Below, in pieces: positions 46,203 to 57,649 of a stretch of 64,000 nt of DNA (the stretch's first letter is position 1; each line of letters starts with the position of its first letter). The notes beneath the pieces were generated by a model. The model ran no database searches. It saw nothing but the letters and a program-made list of their open reading frames with translations, and had not been told where the DNA came from. Position numbers and translations under genes: made by a program. Source of the stretch: Pseudomicrostroma phylloplanum (lineage: Eukaryota > Basidiomycota > Exobasidiomycetes > Microstromatales); NCBI GenBank assembly GCA_039545275.1, contig BCHS01000020.1, positions 186,001-250,000 on the forward strand, in the 5' to 3' direction.

Positions 46203-48038
46203 ATGGCTCCCCCTTCTAGCCTCCCAGTCCAGCTGCCTTCCTCAACGCTCCTCCCGCGACTATCATTCACAGCGTCCATCGAAAAGCATCTCGCCTCATC
46301 CAATGCCAATGGCAACACTATAGCATCTGCCAATGCCCTCAAGGGCGAAGGCTGCTCAAAAGATGGGCCGCGCATCGCACAGGAGATTGCAGCCGCACTG
46401 GCGACGGCCTCTCTGAAGCACATTGCATTCGCAAGGGGACTGGTCAGCACCACCTTTGCGCAGCTGGACAAGGAGAGGACAATGGAGCAGACGAGCAGCG
46501 AGGGGACTCAGAGGAGGAGTAGAGGTGCCAAAGCTATCAAGAGAGACCAAGTGAGTGACGTGGTAGCCCAACGGCGAAAGAAAGGTCATCGCTTTGCCTC
46601 GCAGCCCCAGCAAGCATGTAGCTTACCCCGCGCGACCTCTGCCCTCTCGCTCTAGCTGCTCTCCTCTATCTCACAGGTGCAAAGGCATCTCCTCTCAGCC
46701 ATTCACGCATCGTCAGGGCCCCCTGCTAGCGATCCAGGCCTCCCGCTAATCCTCGTCATAGGTTTTTCGCCGATCTCGCCGAAAGAGATCTACTACCTCG
46801 ACCTCGAAACTCCACCTTCCTCCCCGTCCTCCTCCGCCTCCTCCTCCTCCGCCTCCTCCTCCTCCCCTGCCTCGAAAGATACCCCGACGAGTGCAAAGCT
46901 CCTCTCTACCCTCGAGCGTCAGCTGATACGCTTCCTCATATCAACAGAGGAGATATCGGACGTGATCATGGGAGACCCAGTGGCGCGAGGAGGAGGCAAG
47001 ATGTCCCTCTTCCTCTTCACGTTCAGGAAGAGCTCGTGGAGAGCAGAGGGCTGGAGGGTAAGAAAGGGATTGAGGCTGAACATGGAGGGTCTGCGGACCA
47101 TCCGCCAGGAGCTAAGTGAGGAGGAGGATGTGCAGTCAGAAAGTGAGCAAGGGAGCGATATGCAACTCCCGTCGGCCTATCTGTCGCAAGGAACAGGAAC
47201 ACCTCATCGGCAGCTCCTGGACGACTCGCGTCCCTCCACGCCCGCCTCCTATGCAAGCCACTCGAGCCAGCGCACCGACTCCCCCGGATCAGACTTGACC
47301 AAGCTGGCAGAGGTTCTATCCCCTGCAAGGCGAGCCGAGGAGAGCAATCACAGTGGGACCTTTGGTGCGAGACCACCAGCAAGACCGCCCCTGGTGGCTA
47401 GACAGTCGAGCTACCTCGAGTCAAAGGGCAGCACGAGTAGCGCTGCAAACAAAGCCCTGCCTGCTCTTCGCCCCAAAGAGATTGAGAATCAGGCCTTTCC
47501 AGCTGCTAGCTCTGCCTGTATCCCTACTCGGGACAATGGGAGCCCCTTACCGCACCCGGACCCCTCTTCCCACCTCATCGGGCCACTCCACGCCCTCTCG
47601 CTAGACCCTCGTCCCCCAGGCTCCCGCCTCTTCCCGCCGAATATGGACCTGGCTACCAGTCTCCTCGCAAGAAGTCGGCTGAGCTCCTCCTCCTCCTCTT
47701 CTTCTTCCTCATCGGTTTCGGCTTCAGCGCAAGGGCGGAGGGGGCTATTGACAAGCTCAAATGGGGGAACTTCAGGACTGGTCGGAGGAGGAGGAGGAGG
47801 GGCAGAGCGAGAGAGCAGACGAGCAGCAGGCCTCTCGACGGGTTTGCGAACAGTGAGAGGTCGAGCGCCTCCCAAGGGAGCGGGCTTTGTGCTGGACTGC
47901 TCACTACACCCTAGCCCTTCGTTCAAGGAAGGAGAGAGAGAGCAGAGCTCAGACGAAGCGCACGAAGCGGACGAAGCAGGGGACGACGAGCTGGTCCTCT
48001 TCCAGTGCGAAGTGGTCATCCCTTCCTACCACCCTTGA
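46203..48038 (+). CDS. Protein of unknown function with a possible folded N-terminal half
   Basis: Exons 46203-46550 and 46677-48038 encode 569 residues; the intron starts GTGAGT and ends CACAG, between codons. Residues about 1-290 look folded: SIEKHL, a helical HIAFARGLV, LILVIGFSPISPKEIYYLDLE, a low-complexity Ser/Ala insert, then LERQLIRFLISTEEISDVIMG, MSLFLFTFRKS and GWRVRKGLRLNMEGLRTI. The rest is disordered with Ser, Pro and Gly tracts and an acidic C-terminal stretch. The last residues (LVLFQCEVVIPSYHP) look ordered again. I recognise no family. It has no signal peptide or membrane helix. Confidence 0.65.
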
Positions 48039-48704
48039 TAGGCACCAGGCCCCAGGCAGGAGTGGGCTTCTGTCTGTCCGCGGGGCTCTGTGCTGCTGAT
48101 GTATGCTCGCTGCTCATTTCTTGTTGCTCGCTGCCCATGACTCGCTGCATCTATTGACATCCGCCTGCACCGCAATGCTCAATGCAACCATTCACATCCA
48201 GCCTGAGAATCACGACGACGACCACGTGTGCATGCGAACGACTCGACGCGACTACTGGATGAGAGGGAGGTTAGATTGCTGGATGGATGGGTGTACGTAC
48301 ATAGAGTAAGTGGAAGGCGATATGCTCTCCTCGGGGTTTGTCGTGTCTACCCCATCGGTGGAGCGGTGCATCATCGAAGTGCTTCCCGAGGATCTGGGGG
48401 TATCTTGAGATCTCTTGGCGATGACCAAGAACCAAAGCGAGCGCTGGCGACAGGTCCAGAGCGTCTCGATTCCTGGGACTGGCCGGCTAGCTGGCGAATC
48501 GTCGGCGAAGGGTGGGAATCAGTCAAAGAGGCCGTAGGCTCTCTTGACTGTGTGTCTATTGGGTACGGGTAGCCAGCGCAAGTTTCGCTCATACCAGGTG
48601 GGTCGTGGGCTGGTGAGCGTAGGAGGGCGTAAGATCGTGAGATGGAGCGCTTGTGTCAGCATTCATCACAATGGTGTACCTCAATATGTCAGTTGCAGTG
48701 AGAC
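48039..48704. other. Convergent intergenic region
   Basis: Between the 3' ends of the unknown protein (plus) and the two-helix membrane protein (minus). A minus-strand frame at 48371-48592 could be a last exon of the latter through a GTGAGT donor at its stop codon, but the acceptor is weak. Nothing else is seen. Confidence 0.45.
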
Positions 48705-49559
48705 TCACAGCTCCTCTTCCCCTGCCTCATTCATCAACGGTGGTGGTCCAGCAATCGACTCATAAGGACACGGTCTCTTCGGCGGCGCCAACATACTTCT
48801 CCTCCACATAAAGATGGTATAAACCGCCGAAAGCGTAAAGCTCGCAATCGCTCCCAAATGTCCACTCATAACCTCGTACGTGTACAGAAATGCCAGGAGG
48901 GTGATCCCTCCGATTTCCATGAGGAGGAGCATGATCGTCGTGTGTTTCCTCGAGTGGTACTCCTGCACTGCAGAATGATAGCGGACGAGGCGTTCTTCGT
49001 ACCTCTTCCGTGAGAGCTCCCTCGTGACACGACTCTTGTGTTCCTCCAGAACCTCCTCGACCGTCTCTCTCAAGCGGGCACGAGTGCTTTTCTCTTGTTC
49101 AGAAAGGGAGTTGGAGAGGGTACGACGGAGAGTGGGCTCGAGACTGTCGGCGAAGGCTTTGAAGAAGGCTTGGACTTGCTTCTTGGCGCGGAGCTCGGCT
49201 AGATCGATGGGCTTGCCGTGCCTGTCTAGCGGTACCGTGGGCGCTCCCGAGTGCGAGTGGGAGTGCGAGGTGGAGTGCATGTGTGGATGTAAGTGGGAGG
49301 AAGAGGAGGAGGACTTGGCGTGCTTCTCTGGGGCAGGGCCTGAGGGTCTGTTTGGCTCAGAGATGGGAGGGGCAGTACGCTTAGTCGTGTTGCTGGTGGT
49401 ATTCCTGCCGCGGTGGTGGGACTTGCTCTTCTGAATGGTGGTAGCGGGATGGGTGGAGGAGCGACTAGGTGAAGGAGAGCTCAGTGGTGGACGTCCAGCT
49501 GGGGACATAGATCTAGGTGGTGAGTAGAGGGGGTGCTCGACGGGCTGTGCGACGGGCAT
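48705..49559 (-). CDS. Two-helix membrane protein of unknown function
   Basis: The ATG at 49559 gives 284 residues; an in-frame ATG at 49634 would add 25. The N-terminal half is disordered (Ser, Pro, His-rich, with a run of alternating Ser and His). A long charged helix follows (about 125-205, LAELRAKKQVQAFFKAF... to ...YEERLVRYHSAVQEYHSRK) and probably forms a coiled coil. Two hydrophobic helices lie at about 207-230 and 234-252, then a short tail. Both ends are therefore predicted in the cytosol, a hairpin-like topology seen in ER proteins. I know no family. The stop codon overlaps a GTGAGT, so the C-terminus could change if an intron is used. Confidence 0.6.
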   Translation of the reverse strand: MPVAQPVEHPLYSPPRSMSPAGRPPLSSPSPSRSSTHPATTIQKSKSHHRGRNTTSNTTKRTAPPISEPNRPSGPAPEKHAKSSSSSSHLHPHMHSTSHSHSHSGAPTVPLDRHGKPIDLAELRAKKQVQAFFKAFADSLEPTLRRTLSNSLSEQEKSTRARLRETVEEVLEEHKSRVTRELSRKRYEERLVRYHSAVQEYHSRKHTTIMLLLMEIGGITLLAFLYTYEVMSGHLGAIASFTLSAVYTIFMWRRSMLAPPKRPCPYESIAGPPPLMNEAGEEEL

Positions 49560-50972
49560 CTTTGGCTGCTGGGTGAAGGATGATGAGCAGGAACAGGAGG
49601 CGGGACAGTAAGATAGTGAAGACCACAAGGCCATCACTGGCTAGTTCGCGTGTGCGTGGATAGCGGTGAGGAGCAGGTCGGTCTCTATGCACCATGCAGG
49701 CAGTCTGCCGTGCTCCCCAAGGGTCCTTCAGCCGCGCCATTTGCTTCAGCGTGATAAAAACACTACTGCCAGGCTAACCATCCATCTATTGCGAAGCAGC
49801 CTCTCTTCTTGATGTGTGCATTTGTTGTTACCAGGGTGTGATATCACGGCAAGGTCGTACCACAGTCTACATTTCCAAGAGTTCGCGGGGTCAGGCGTAG
49901 GGCGGTGGTGTATACTATGGCTGCACCGGGATTGTCGGCCAGGATGACCTCATCTGCAACGTGGCTCGGGGAAAAGCACCTCTCGATGAGGCCATGGTAT
50001 ATAGATCTCGCCGTCCGATAGCACTGACTGGCCAATCAGAGCGAGGCCTCCCTCGGGTGGCTAAGCCTTATCTTTGGACGTCAATCGCCTCCCCTTTGCT
50101 ACATCGAGGATCTCATCTGCTCATGCGTCATTTAGCAATGACTCGAGTGTGGGGTGGATAGGTGCCTCTCCGCTCTGAGCCCCGCTGTGCTCTGGCCCAC
50201 CCCTGGGAAGTCTATCGGGGTAATCGGCGAGGCAGGGTGGCCCGTTCAGGCAATCGGATGACGTTGCCCGGTGCTTTTGCCGAAGGGGGCGGGGGCGGAG
50301 CAGCGGAGCGGCAGCAGCGGGAGCGGAGAGGAGAGGAGACAAGGCGCAAAAGGCAAACGGCGATTTCATTCTTTTTCTCTGGTGCCCTGCCGCCGGGCCA
50401 TGAGGGCGATGCAGACGCACAGGCAGCACCTCCGAAGAGCGTCTCCTCTCACTTGGGCGCTGGGGAGGTCCAGAATCAGAGCATCATCGATGGGTGAGCA
50501 ACAGAGTCTTACCGCTAGGCCACCCCATCACAGCCGGGCAACTCGCCTCGCTCAGCCCTAGGCCAGGCCAGGCCAGCTACCCAACCTAACAGGTTCTGCG
50601 CCGGCTCTTTCTGTCCAGCGGGTACACACCTGGCCCATTTGACGCCTTGCCATCCCAACTCTTTCTTAAGACGCTTCTAGTCGGCTCACTCGTCTCCTCT
50701 GCCTGTTGCCCGCCTCTTCCTCCAGCCCATCCACCATTAGAATCCATTCCTTCCTCAGCTTTTGGTCTGTCTACCCTTGTGCTTCTAGACCTCGTAGACT
50801 CCAGCTACCCAAGACTCGCCTCACACGACCAAGGTACGTCCGACGTGCTATCCTCTTACCACCGCCCCTTCGCCATTCGCCTGACCCTTACCTTCGGCCC
50901 TCCCTACCGCGAATCGCTCAGCCGACTGGCTCTCTCCTTCCCCCCCGCCATCTCCAGCAACACCTCGAGGAA
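49560..50972. other. Divergent intergenic region
   Basis: About 1.4 kb between the two-helix protein (minus) and the amino-acid transporter (plus). A pyrimidine-rich leader at 50640-50970 precedes the transporter ATG. Short GGCCA repeats occur near 50560-50577. A tRNA A-box-like string on the minus strand near 50500-50525 lacks a B box. No gene is supported. Confidence 0.45.
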
Positions 50973-52536
50973 ATGTCGCACGAAGGTTCCACTCTGGCCT
51001 CCCCCACCGGTAGTGCTCACCACGAGTACTCGAACTCTCAGAGGCACTCGCCAAACGGCAAGACCGACGATGAGATTCTCGTGTCAAAGGACTCGCCACG
51101 CACAGGCGAAAAGGGAGCTTCCCTCACCGATGTCAACTTGGACGATGTGTCTCAAGACCAGGCCAAGTTCCACAAGTTGACATGGCCACGACTCACCATT
51201 GTCCTCATCGTCGAAGCCATCGCACTGGGATCCGTGAGTGTACCTTCCTGAGGAGGCGCGTGCGCAGCCACCTGGTACTGACTTTCCGCAACGCGTCATT
51301 GCCTGACCTCCTCCGCAGCTCTCCATGCCAGCTACCTATGCCACCCTCGGTCTTGTTCCAGGGCTGCTCATCACCGTAGGAATCGGCTTCATCGCCATCT
51401 ACTCTTCACTCAACATTGGAAACACCTGGCTCAAGTTCCCGCACCTGGAGAACTACCCCCTCGCCGGTGGACTCCTGTTCGGCCGCATGTTCGGTGGTTC
51501 CAAGATGGCCACTTCCATCGGCTACTGGTTCACCACGGCATGCTTCCTCTTGCTCCTGTCCTTCACCACCGGTTCCCATGCGCTCACTGGAAAGATTCTC
51601 TTCCAGACCGTCACCGGGTCCAGTGTCTGCGCCATCGTCTTCACGGTAGTCAGCGCCATCATCCTCTTCCTCTTGGCTCTTCCAAAGACTTTCAGCGAGA
51701 TGGCCATCCTCGGATACATTGACTTCACTTCCATCATGCTTGCCATTGGCGTGACCATCATCGCTGCTGGCATCACGGGAAGCAAGAAGCCAGGAGGACT
51801 CGACGGAATCGACTGGTATGCATTCCCGCAGACCAACCCAGGCTTCGCAGAGGCCTTCGCCAGCGTCTTGAACATCGTCTTTGCCTTTGCCTATGCCCAA
51901 TGCCAATTCTCCTTCATGGCAGAGTTGCGCAGGCCAAAGGACTTTACAAAGTCCATCTGGGCTCTAGGACTGTGCGAGATTATGATCTACTCTCTCACCG
52001 GAGCCCTCGGCTTCGTCTTCATCGGATCCGACGTGCAGTCTCCCGCCCTCCTGTCCAACTCAAGAGTGGTGAGTCAAGTCGCCTTTGGATTGGCCATCCC
52101 CGTCGTCTTCATCAGCGGATCCATCAACACCCAAACTGCCGCTCGGTTCATCTACGATAAGATGTACCGCGGCACCCCGCACCAGTGGATCAGCACCAAA
52201 AAGGGTACCATCGTATGGGTCGCCCTCGTGCTGGGAATCACAATCTTTGCCTGGTTCGTAGCCGAGCTCATCCCCTTCTTCTCGGCTCTCCTGGGACTCA
52301 TCTCGAGCTTGTTCATCTCGTGGTTCACATTCTGTTTCCCACCACTCTTCTGGATCTTCCTCCTACGAGAGGGAGACTGGAAAAAGGGAAGGAACTTGGT
52401 GCTCACCATTCTCAACGTCGCGGTGTTCCTCATTGGAATGCTGATCCTCGTGGCGGGGACGTACGCGAGTGTAGTTGATATTCAGACGAGCTTCGCAGAG
52501 GGGGAGGTGGGGAGTCCGTTCTCCTGCACGTCCTGA
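50973..52536 (+). CDS. Amino-acid transporter, AAAP family (MTR/AVT-like)
   Basis: Exons 50973-51233 and 51319-52536 encode 492 residues; the junction lies between codons and falls in the first membrane helix (EAIALGS-LSMPATYATLG). About 75 hydrophilic residues precede roughly eleven hydrophobic helices. The helix-1 break with GS-LSMP, the YSSLNIGNTW segment and the NIVFAFAYAQCQFSFMAEL-RP block are typical of the amino acid/auxin permease family, and the last resembles Neurospora MTR-type neutral amino-acid permeases. The protein probably imports or exchanges neutral amino acids by proton coupling at the plasma membrane or vacuole. Which membrane and which substrate cannot be told from sequence. 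Confidence 0.88.
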
Positions 52537-53269
52537 GGAGAGCTGACGCAGCTGCGGTAGCGGTAGCGGTAGCGGGAGCGGCAGCGGCAAGAGTAGAGAG
52601 GTACCTGCTCCTGCGACAGAGCCGACTACCCTCGGTGAGGTCAGCTCCTCATAGGATTCACACAGAAGCGACTCTTCCACTTCCTGTGACAGGGTCGCAG
52701 GTTGACAGGCTATGTCGATACGCACCCATTCCAGCCTCACTTACCCTTGTCTCGTCTCCTATCGTCTCGCGTCTCTGCACACCCAGCCGTCCAGCCAGCC
52801 AGTCAGCCAGGCAGTCATGTATTGTACACTAGCCCCAGCCCCCTTCCCGTCCCCATATCCGTCTTAGTCCCGAGCACCTACAACGTACGTTACCATTTCA
52901 ATTTTCGACGATTTGTGAGTGTGGTTCCTCGTGATTTATGACTGGTCCGTCAATCCATGACTGAAGAGCAGGGGAACACGAGAAGGGCAAGGGTCAGGGG
53001 AGGAGGGGGATGCCAGGAGTATGATTGTATGACATTTGTTGACGTGACGAGAGCTAGTCTGATGGCGGAGTGGAATGGGGTGGAGCATGGTTGTCCAGGG
53101 GATGACCGATCGCTGCGGAGCTGCCCTTTTGTCTTCTCTCTGAGTGCCGTCCCAGGCACAGTGCCTCTTCATCTCTCGCTCTTCCCATGCTTTTGGCTCC
53201 CCTCTCTCCTCATGCTTTTGGCTCCCCTCTGCCCCCTCTCCCCTCTTCCCCTTCAACCCCCCNCCCCCT
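52537..53269. other. Convergent intergenic region with short repeats
   Basis: Between the 3' ends of the transporter (plus) and YIF1 (minus). It has a (GGTAGC)n run at about 52554-52580, a (CAGC)-like run at about 52789-52814, and a tandem 22-bp repeat near 53187-53230 containing CATGCTTTTGGCTCCCCTCT. A C tract with one undetermined base lies at 53257-53268. No gene is seen. Confidence 0.55.
53257..53268 (+). repeat. C tract containing the window's undetermined base
   Basis: Six C, one N (53263) and five C. The tract lies directly beyond the YIF1 stop codon (53272-53270), outside the coding sequence. The N probably reflects uncertain homopolymer length or base. Confidence 0.85.
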
Positions 53270-54921
53270 TTATCCAGTCACCCTCAAACAAAGTCCCGCC
53301 CCAAGCAAGAACTGCAGCACCGCGACGATGAACAGCAGCTGAACACGCTTGTTTCGCTGGGCGTGTGTGATGGTTGTGACGCTTGCAGAGGAAGAAGGGG
53401 CACTGGCTGCGTCTGGGAGGATGATGTGGCGGAGGGAGCGGAGCTGAGCGCGAAGCGAAGAGGAGCGAGAGTGAGAGAGAAAGGAGAGAGGAGATGGGTT
53501 AGTGGGCCAGTCAGTGTTACCTCGGCGGGTCGCTCTATCTCTCTGCTTGTCTACTTACGAGGAAAAAGGCCAGTGCGGCAAACGAATACACAAAGCTCAT
53601 CCACCACACCAGTCCTCCCAGCTTAAGCGCCGAAGCGGCCAATGTAACGCACGCCGGCACAAACTTGTACCCTGCATAGCTCGTCAGGTCCAGAATACCA
53701 TAGTGGTTTCCTTGGACATTGAGTAGATAGCAGGCCAGCTTGATCAGCAGGAGCTCTACGCCGATGATGATTAGGGCGCGAGAGGCTGTTAGGCCGAGGA
53801 TCTCAGGACGGAACTTGTTGGAGAGGCCGAGGATGACGGATATGAGGAGGACGTAGGTGACAAAGGACATGACTGGGAAAGGTAGGGGCAAAACGCGCAA
53901 AGAAGAGAGAGGTTGAGTACCCAGTCGCTGGGGCTCGTCTTTGTGAACAACTCACCAGGGATGTACAGGTCCGGCGCATTCACGTCCTCTCTCGGCGCAG
54001 CATAACCCTCCATCATGACTCTCCTCTGCGTCTGCCATTCCATTGTCCCTCCTGCCGCTTCCGCTCCACCACTGGGAGGCACTCCTCCTACCGCTACTCC
54101 CCCACTTCCCGCCGCCCGATGAGCTCGAGACCAGGGTCTATGCCGCCAGGGGAAAAGGATGACGCGAAGCTTGTGAAGGACGTAAGAATTTGATACGTTG
54201 AAGAAGGGTCTCAGAGTTGCCATTGACGGCAGGTATGTGGAGATCTGGTACGAGGCAGGAGCATGAGACACCATGTGAGCTCCTTCTCCATAGACTAGGA
54301 CCGTTCTCCCTGCATTCAGTAACTCACGTTCTTCTGCATGTACTCTCCTCCAACGCTCGCCATCTGCTGGCCAAAGTGCATCCCCATCTGAGCGGTCATA
54401 TTCACATTGGGATCGCTCGGCAGGAAGTTGGCAAAGCCGCCAAACTGACTCTGCTGCTGCTGTCCTCCTCCTCCACCGGCCTGCTGGGGGTAGTACGGCG
54501 GTTGCTGAGGGTTGCCATATCCGCCTTGCTGATGCTGCTGCTGCTGTTGGCCGTACGCCGAATGGTCATTCATTGCCGAGCCGAAGCTCTGTCCGTATCC
54601 CATCCCAGCTCCACCTCCCATTGTATCGGCCTGCTGAGGTTGGATCGGCGGGCTGCTATATCTGGCATAGGGCGCCTGGCCCGACGGACCACTGCCGCTA
54701 GAGCTCGTTCCAGCGCTCATGGTCGAGGAGATCTGGCCAGTAGGAGCTGCGCCGCCTGCTCGGGAACGGACCGAGCTCATGTGTGCGTCTGCGGAGCCGG
54801 AGACGGCTGCCGAGGGAGTGGGTGTGCCCGGTGGGTCGGGTACTTGCCGCGGAGGATGGGTAGGGATGGGATGTTGAAGAGGAGGCGGGGAGCGAGTGGA
54901 GTGGTGAGGCGGCGAGTACAT
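53270..54921 (-). CDS. YIF1: YIF1, Yip1-interacting factor (ER-Golgi membrane protein)
   Basis: Exons 54921-54328, 54244-53956, 53872-53559 and 53443-53270 encode 456 residues. The N-terminal 200 residues are Pro/Gln/Gly-rich and disordered. The family core begins with YLPSMATLRPFFNVSNSYVLHKL and FPWRHRPWSR, then [36 protein letters not shown] and LDLTSYAGYKFVP. The last exon gives LRSLRHIILPD and a final membrane helix. About five helices are predicted. YIF1 pairs with YIP1 and Rab GTPases and acts in ER-to-Golgi vesicle traffic. The intron between exons 3 and 4 starts GTAAGT, the others GTGAGT. The start at 54921 is the least certain part; a later in-frame ATG would shorten only the disordered region. 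Confidence 0.9.
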
Positions 54922-56376
54922 TGTAGGGCACGCTGGAGGGGGTCAAGGACTTGCCCTTGTGGAGCTGGGAGGTAGGCTGCTGGCAAAGCTCCAGACGTGT
55001 GCGTAAAGCGACAAGGTGTGATTCCGCTCAGAGAAGGAGTATGGCTCGCCTGGATAGGACTCTGTAGCACTGCGGCTATCGTGTGTATGCCAATGCTATG
55101 GGCTGGCAATGGTAGGAATGTAGGTAGCTGGCTGGTTGCTGCCCGCGAGAAGAACACGCACGATGAGCTGGAGTCGTCCGCCCAGTTGCTCTGCATGGAC
55201 CGCCTGGTGGACTGTGAGCGTGGCCTTTCGCGCGCGCCTCTCACCGCCCACTGCCGGCAGCGCTGCTTCCGCTCCGATCTTCGCCAGAGGGATTACATTG
55301 GCTCAGGTTGGTGCTTCGCTACAACACTGAGATCATGGTGGTGTTCGAGACAGACTCGCCGAAGCGTACTGATCGACGGTGGGGGGTGACCAGAGAGTAG
55401 ACGTCTCTGCCGGCCGCCCATTGCTGTTTCTAAGACGAAGCCTAAGTTGGTCTAGTGATACCCAAGACCGACTCCTGACGCCGCATACTAGCGTCCCCCT
55501 CTGCCCTGCTCGCTCGCCCACCTGTAAAGTGAGCTGCGCTGCTATAATTTGGCCTGCCCACACCACTCGGAGTATTGTGTTGTACCTCGAGTGTCTCAGA
55601 AGCTTTGCAGCACTGCTGAGCGCGGCTGATTGTTGTACAGGTCATCTGTTTCTGCGATGCCTCTATTGCTGCCTGTCCATTCTTTGCTCTGCTCTTCAGT
55701 GCAAATGAAAGAATCGCGTGGCTGCGACGCGCCGTGGAGAAGTTTGACGTGAGCCGCTCCTCGTCAGACCGGAGGTGGTGGCCGGACGGAGAATGAAATC
55801 TCGGGTGTCAATTGCTTGTGGGCTGCAGAGGGGCGGGCGGGAGTACCACAAGGCGGGGGCACAGGCACCACGCCTCGCAAAAAAGTTTGCTGCACAACGC
55901 CACCCCTGCTGCCACTTCTCTGGCCAATGGCCCGCCAGCCCGCCAAGGAGAGAGCGATAACCATCCCAACCAGCCAAGCGATTCGGGGACAGGTAGCAAG
56001 AGTTTGCCTTCGTCTCTTCTTGTTCTCCTAGTCACATCGTCACCATACCCTCTGGGCTCACCTTTCCTCCTATATCCATATCTACCCCGCGCCGGCTCTC
56101 AGCACTGCACCTCGGACCACCTCCGCCACGCGCCTCTTCTCCGAGGATCACGGATCTAGCAGACAATCTCGCTTGAGCCCCCTCTGCTCCCCTATACCCG
56201 ACCCCTGCATTCCGAAATTTCACCCAGAGCTGGTCTCACCTGTCTGAAACCACATCTCCAGGCTCGATAAGAGTCGACCAAGGAAAAGCACAATTTTCTC
56301 AGTGTTGCTCTTCTTGTCTGCATTACTACCCCACATCTACTCCTTCAGCTAGCTGCACATATTCCTCGCAAGCAGC
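54922..56376. other. Divergent intergenic region
   Basis: About 1.45 kb between YIF1 (minus) and the myristoylation-motif protein (plus). Open frames up to 130 codons have non-ATG starts and no motifs. The last 350 bases before 56377 are pyrimidine-rich like a promoter and leader. No gene is supported. Confidence 0.45.
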
Positions 56377-57649
56377 ATGGGTAACTCCTCGTCTCGTTCC
56401 GGCAGCTCTGGCCCTACCATTGTGGCAGAGGCCATTGAGCCCCTCCCGCGATACTCGGACCTCTGCTGCATCCTGGGAGGAGTGAATAGGAGGGAGCACA
56501 CCCTGCTCAAGGTAGCATTGGGATTCGGAGGTATGACGGGCAAGTTGTCGGTAAAGGACGTCAGGCGGCAAGGAGCCGTCGTGCTCAAGAGTGAGGTGAG
56601 TAGTGCGCAGAGACAGCTCCATCTGACAAACATGACTTAAGCTGGTAGGGGCATTGTGAGCTGATTCCCTCTCCTCGGTGTCCTTCCCTTCTCACCATTC
56701 CTACCCTACCAGAGCAAGTCAAATCGCAAACGCACAATAACATCCATCAACACCGCACAGGGTCAACAGCTCCTTCGTATCGAAGGCACTCACGAGTGCG
56801 TCGGCTTTCGTAAAGGCTGCATCATGACCCCACGCGGCATCGCTGGACCAGACGGAGAGTACATGGTCCCTGCAGCCAGTCCTCGCAGTGCAGGCCCTCG
56901 ACATAGCGACACAGCAACCAGCATCGCCTCCTCCGCTTCGCGCTCCAGTGGTCTAGACGCCTCCTACAATCCTCAATCGGATCTTGCCTTCACAGCACGG
57001 GCTCTGGATTGCACCTTCTTCGAATGGGGTGTGGAGCTGCGGTCCAACCTGAGCCAGGACGGGCACAATAATGCCGGACCTGCCTCGATCTGGGTGCAAG
57101 AGAATGCTGGGATGGGTACAGTTGATTTCACGTGGGAGGGAAGGGTCGTGGCCAGGATTGGTGCTAGCCCAGGTGGCAGCATCGTGTGGAATGGAGAGAA
57201 GTTCGACAGTGAGTAATGCCGATCGGACTCGGCTTCTGCGAGCTTCGTGACTGACGGTCCCTCTGTTTTTCCTGCCACTGCCAGTCCCCAAGAATGCCGT
57301 TGCAATGGTGATAGCTCCAGGCATGGACTGGGTTCTGATCAGCACAATGTGCATCCTCCTCCTCTGTCGCCAGTCCGAGCACGACGCCGGCCTCTCCACA
57401 CGCGCGGGTGATCTGTCCCTCCTCTCTTCTCTCCTCGACGCCCGGAGCGACCGCAACTCCTCGAGCAAGAGCTCCAACAGTCTGGGCGGCAAGAGTGGTG
57501 GCAGCCGAGGAGAACCACTCAAAGGCAGGCCAAGTGGGCCTGGACCAGTGTCAAACGGCATGGTACCGAGCCGCAGCGGTAGTGGCAGCATTGGTTCTGC
57601 ACCCAAGAGGGTTCATGCGCAGAGGATCGTTGAAGAGGACGACTATTGA
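56377..57649 (+). CDS. Putative N-myristoylated protein with LURP1/tubby C-terminal-like fold
   Basis: Exons 56377-56595, 56713-57208 and 57285-57649 encode 359 residues. The N-terminus MGNSSSRS fits the myristoylation consensus (Gly2, Ser6). After LPRYSDLCCILGG comes a run of beta-strand-like segments: GKLSVKDVRRQGAVVLKSE, then RKRTITSINTAQGQQLLRI, FFEWGVELRS, TVDFTWEGRVVARIG, and VAMVIAPGMDWVLISTMCILL. The AxxVAPGxDxxLI-like end resembles the last strand and helix of LURP-one-related and tubby-like C-terminal domains, which bind membranes or phosphoinositides. The C-terminal 80 residues are disordered. The fold call is from pattern only; a lipid-anchored peripheral membrane protein is my best guess. 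Confidence 0.65.

Noticed and set aside
45575..46471. Open frame of 298 codons on the minus strand
   Set aside because: It spans the divergent promoter and the opposite strand of an exon; Arg/Ser/Pro-rich with no motif.
50490..50535. tRNA-like string on the minus strand
   Set aside because: An A-box-like TGGCCTAGCGGTAAG is present, but there is no B box at the right distance and no acceptor stem closes.
53144..53626. Plus-strand frame of 160 codons across the undetermined base
   Set aside because: It is antisense to the YIF1 last exon and depends on the N; not a gene.
55430..55500. tRNA-like GTTGGTCTAGTGATA string on the plus strand
   Set aside because: No matching acceptor stem and no B-box sequence downstream.
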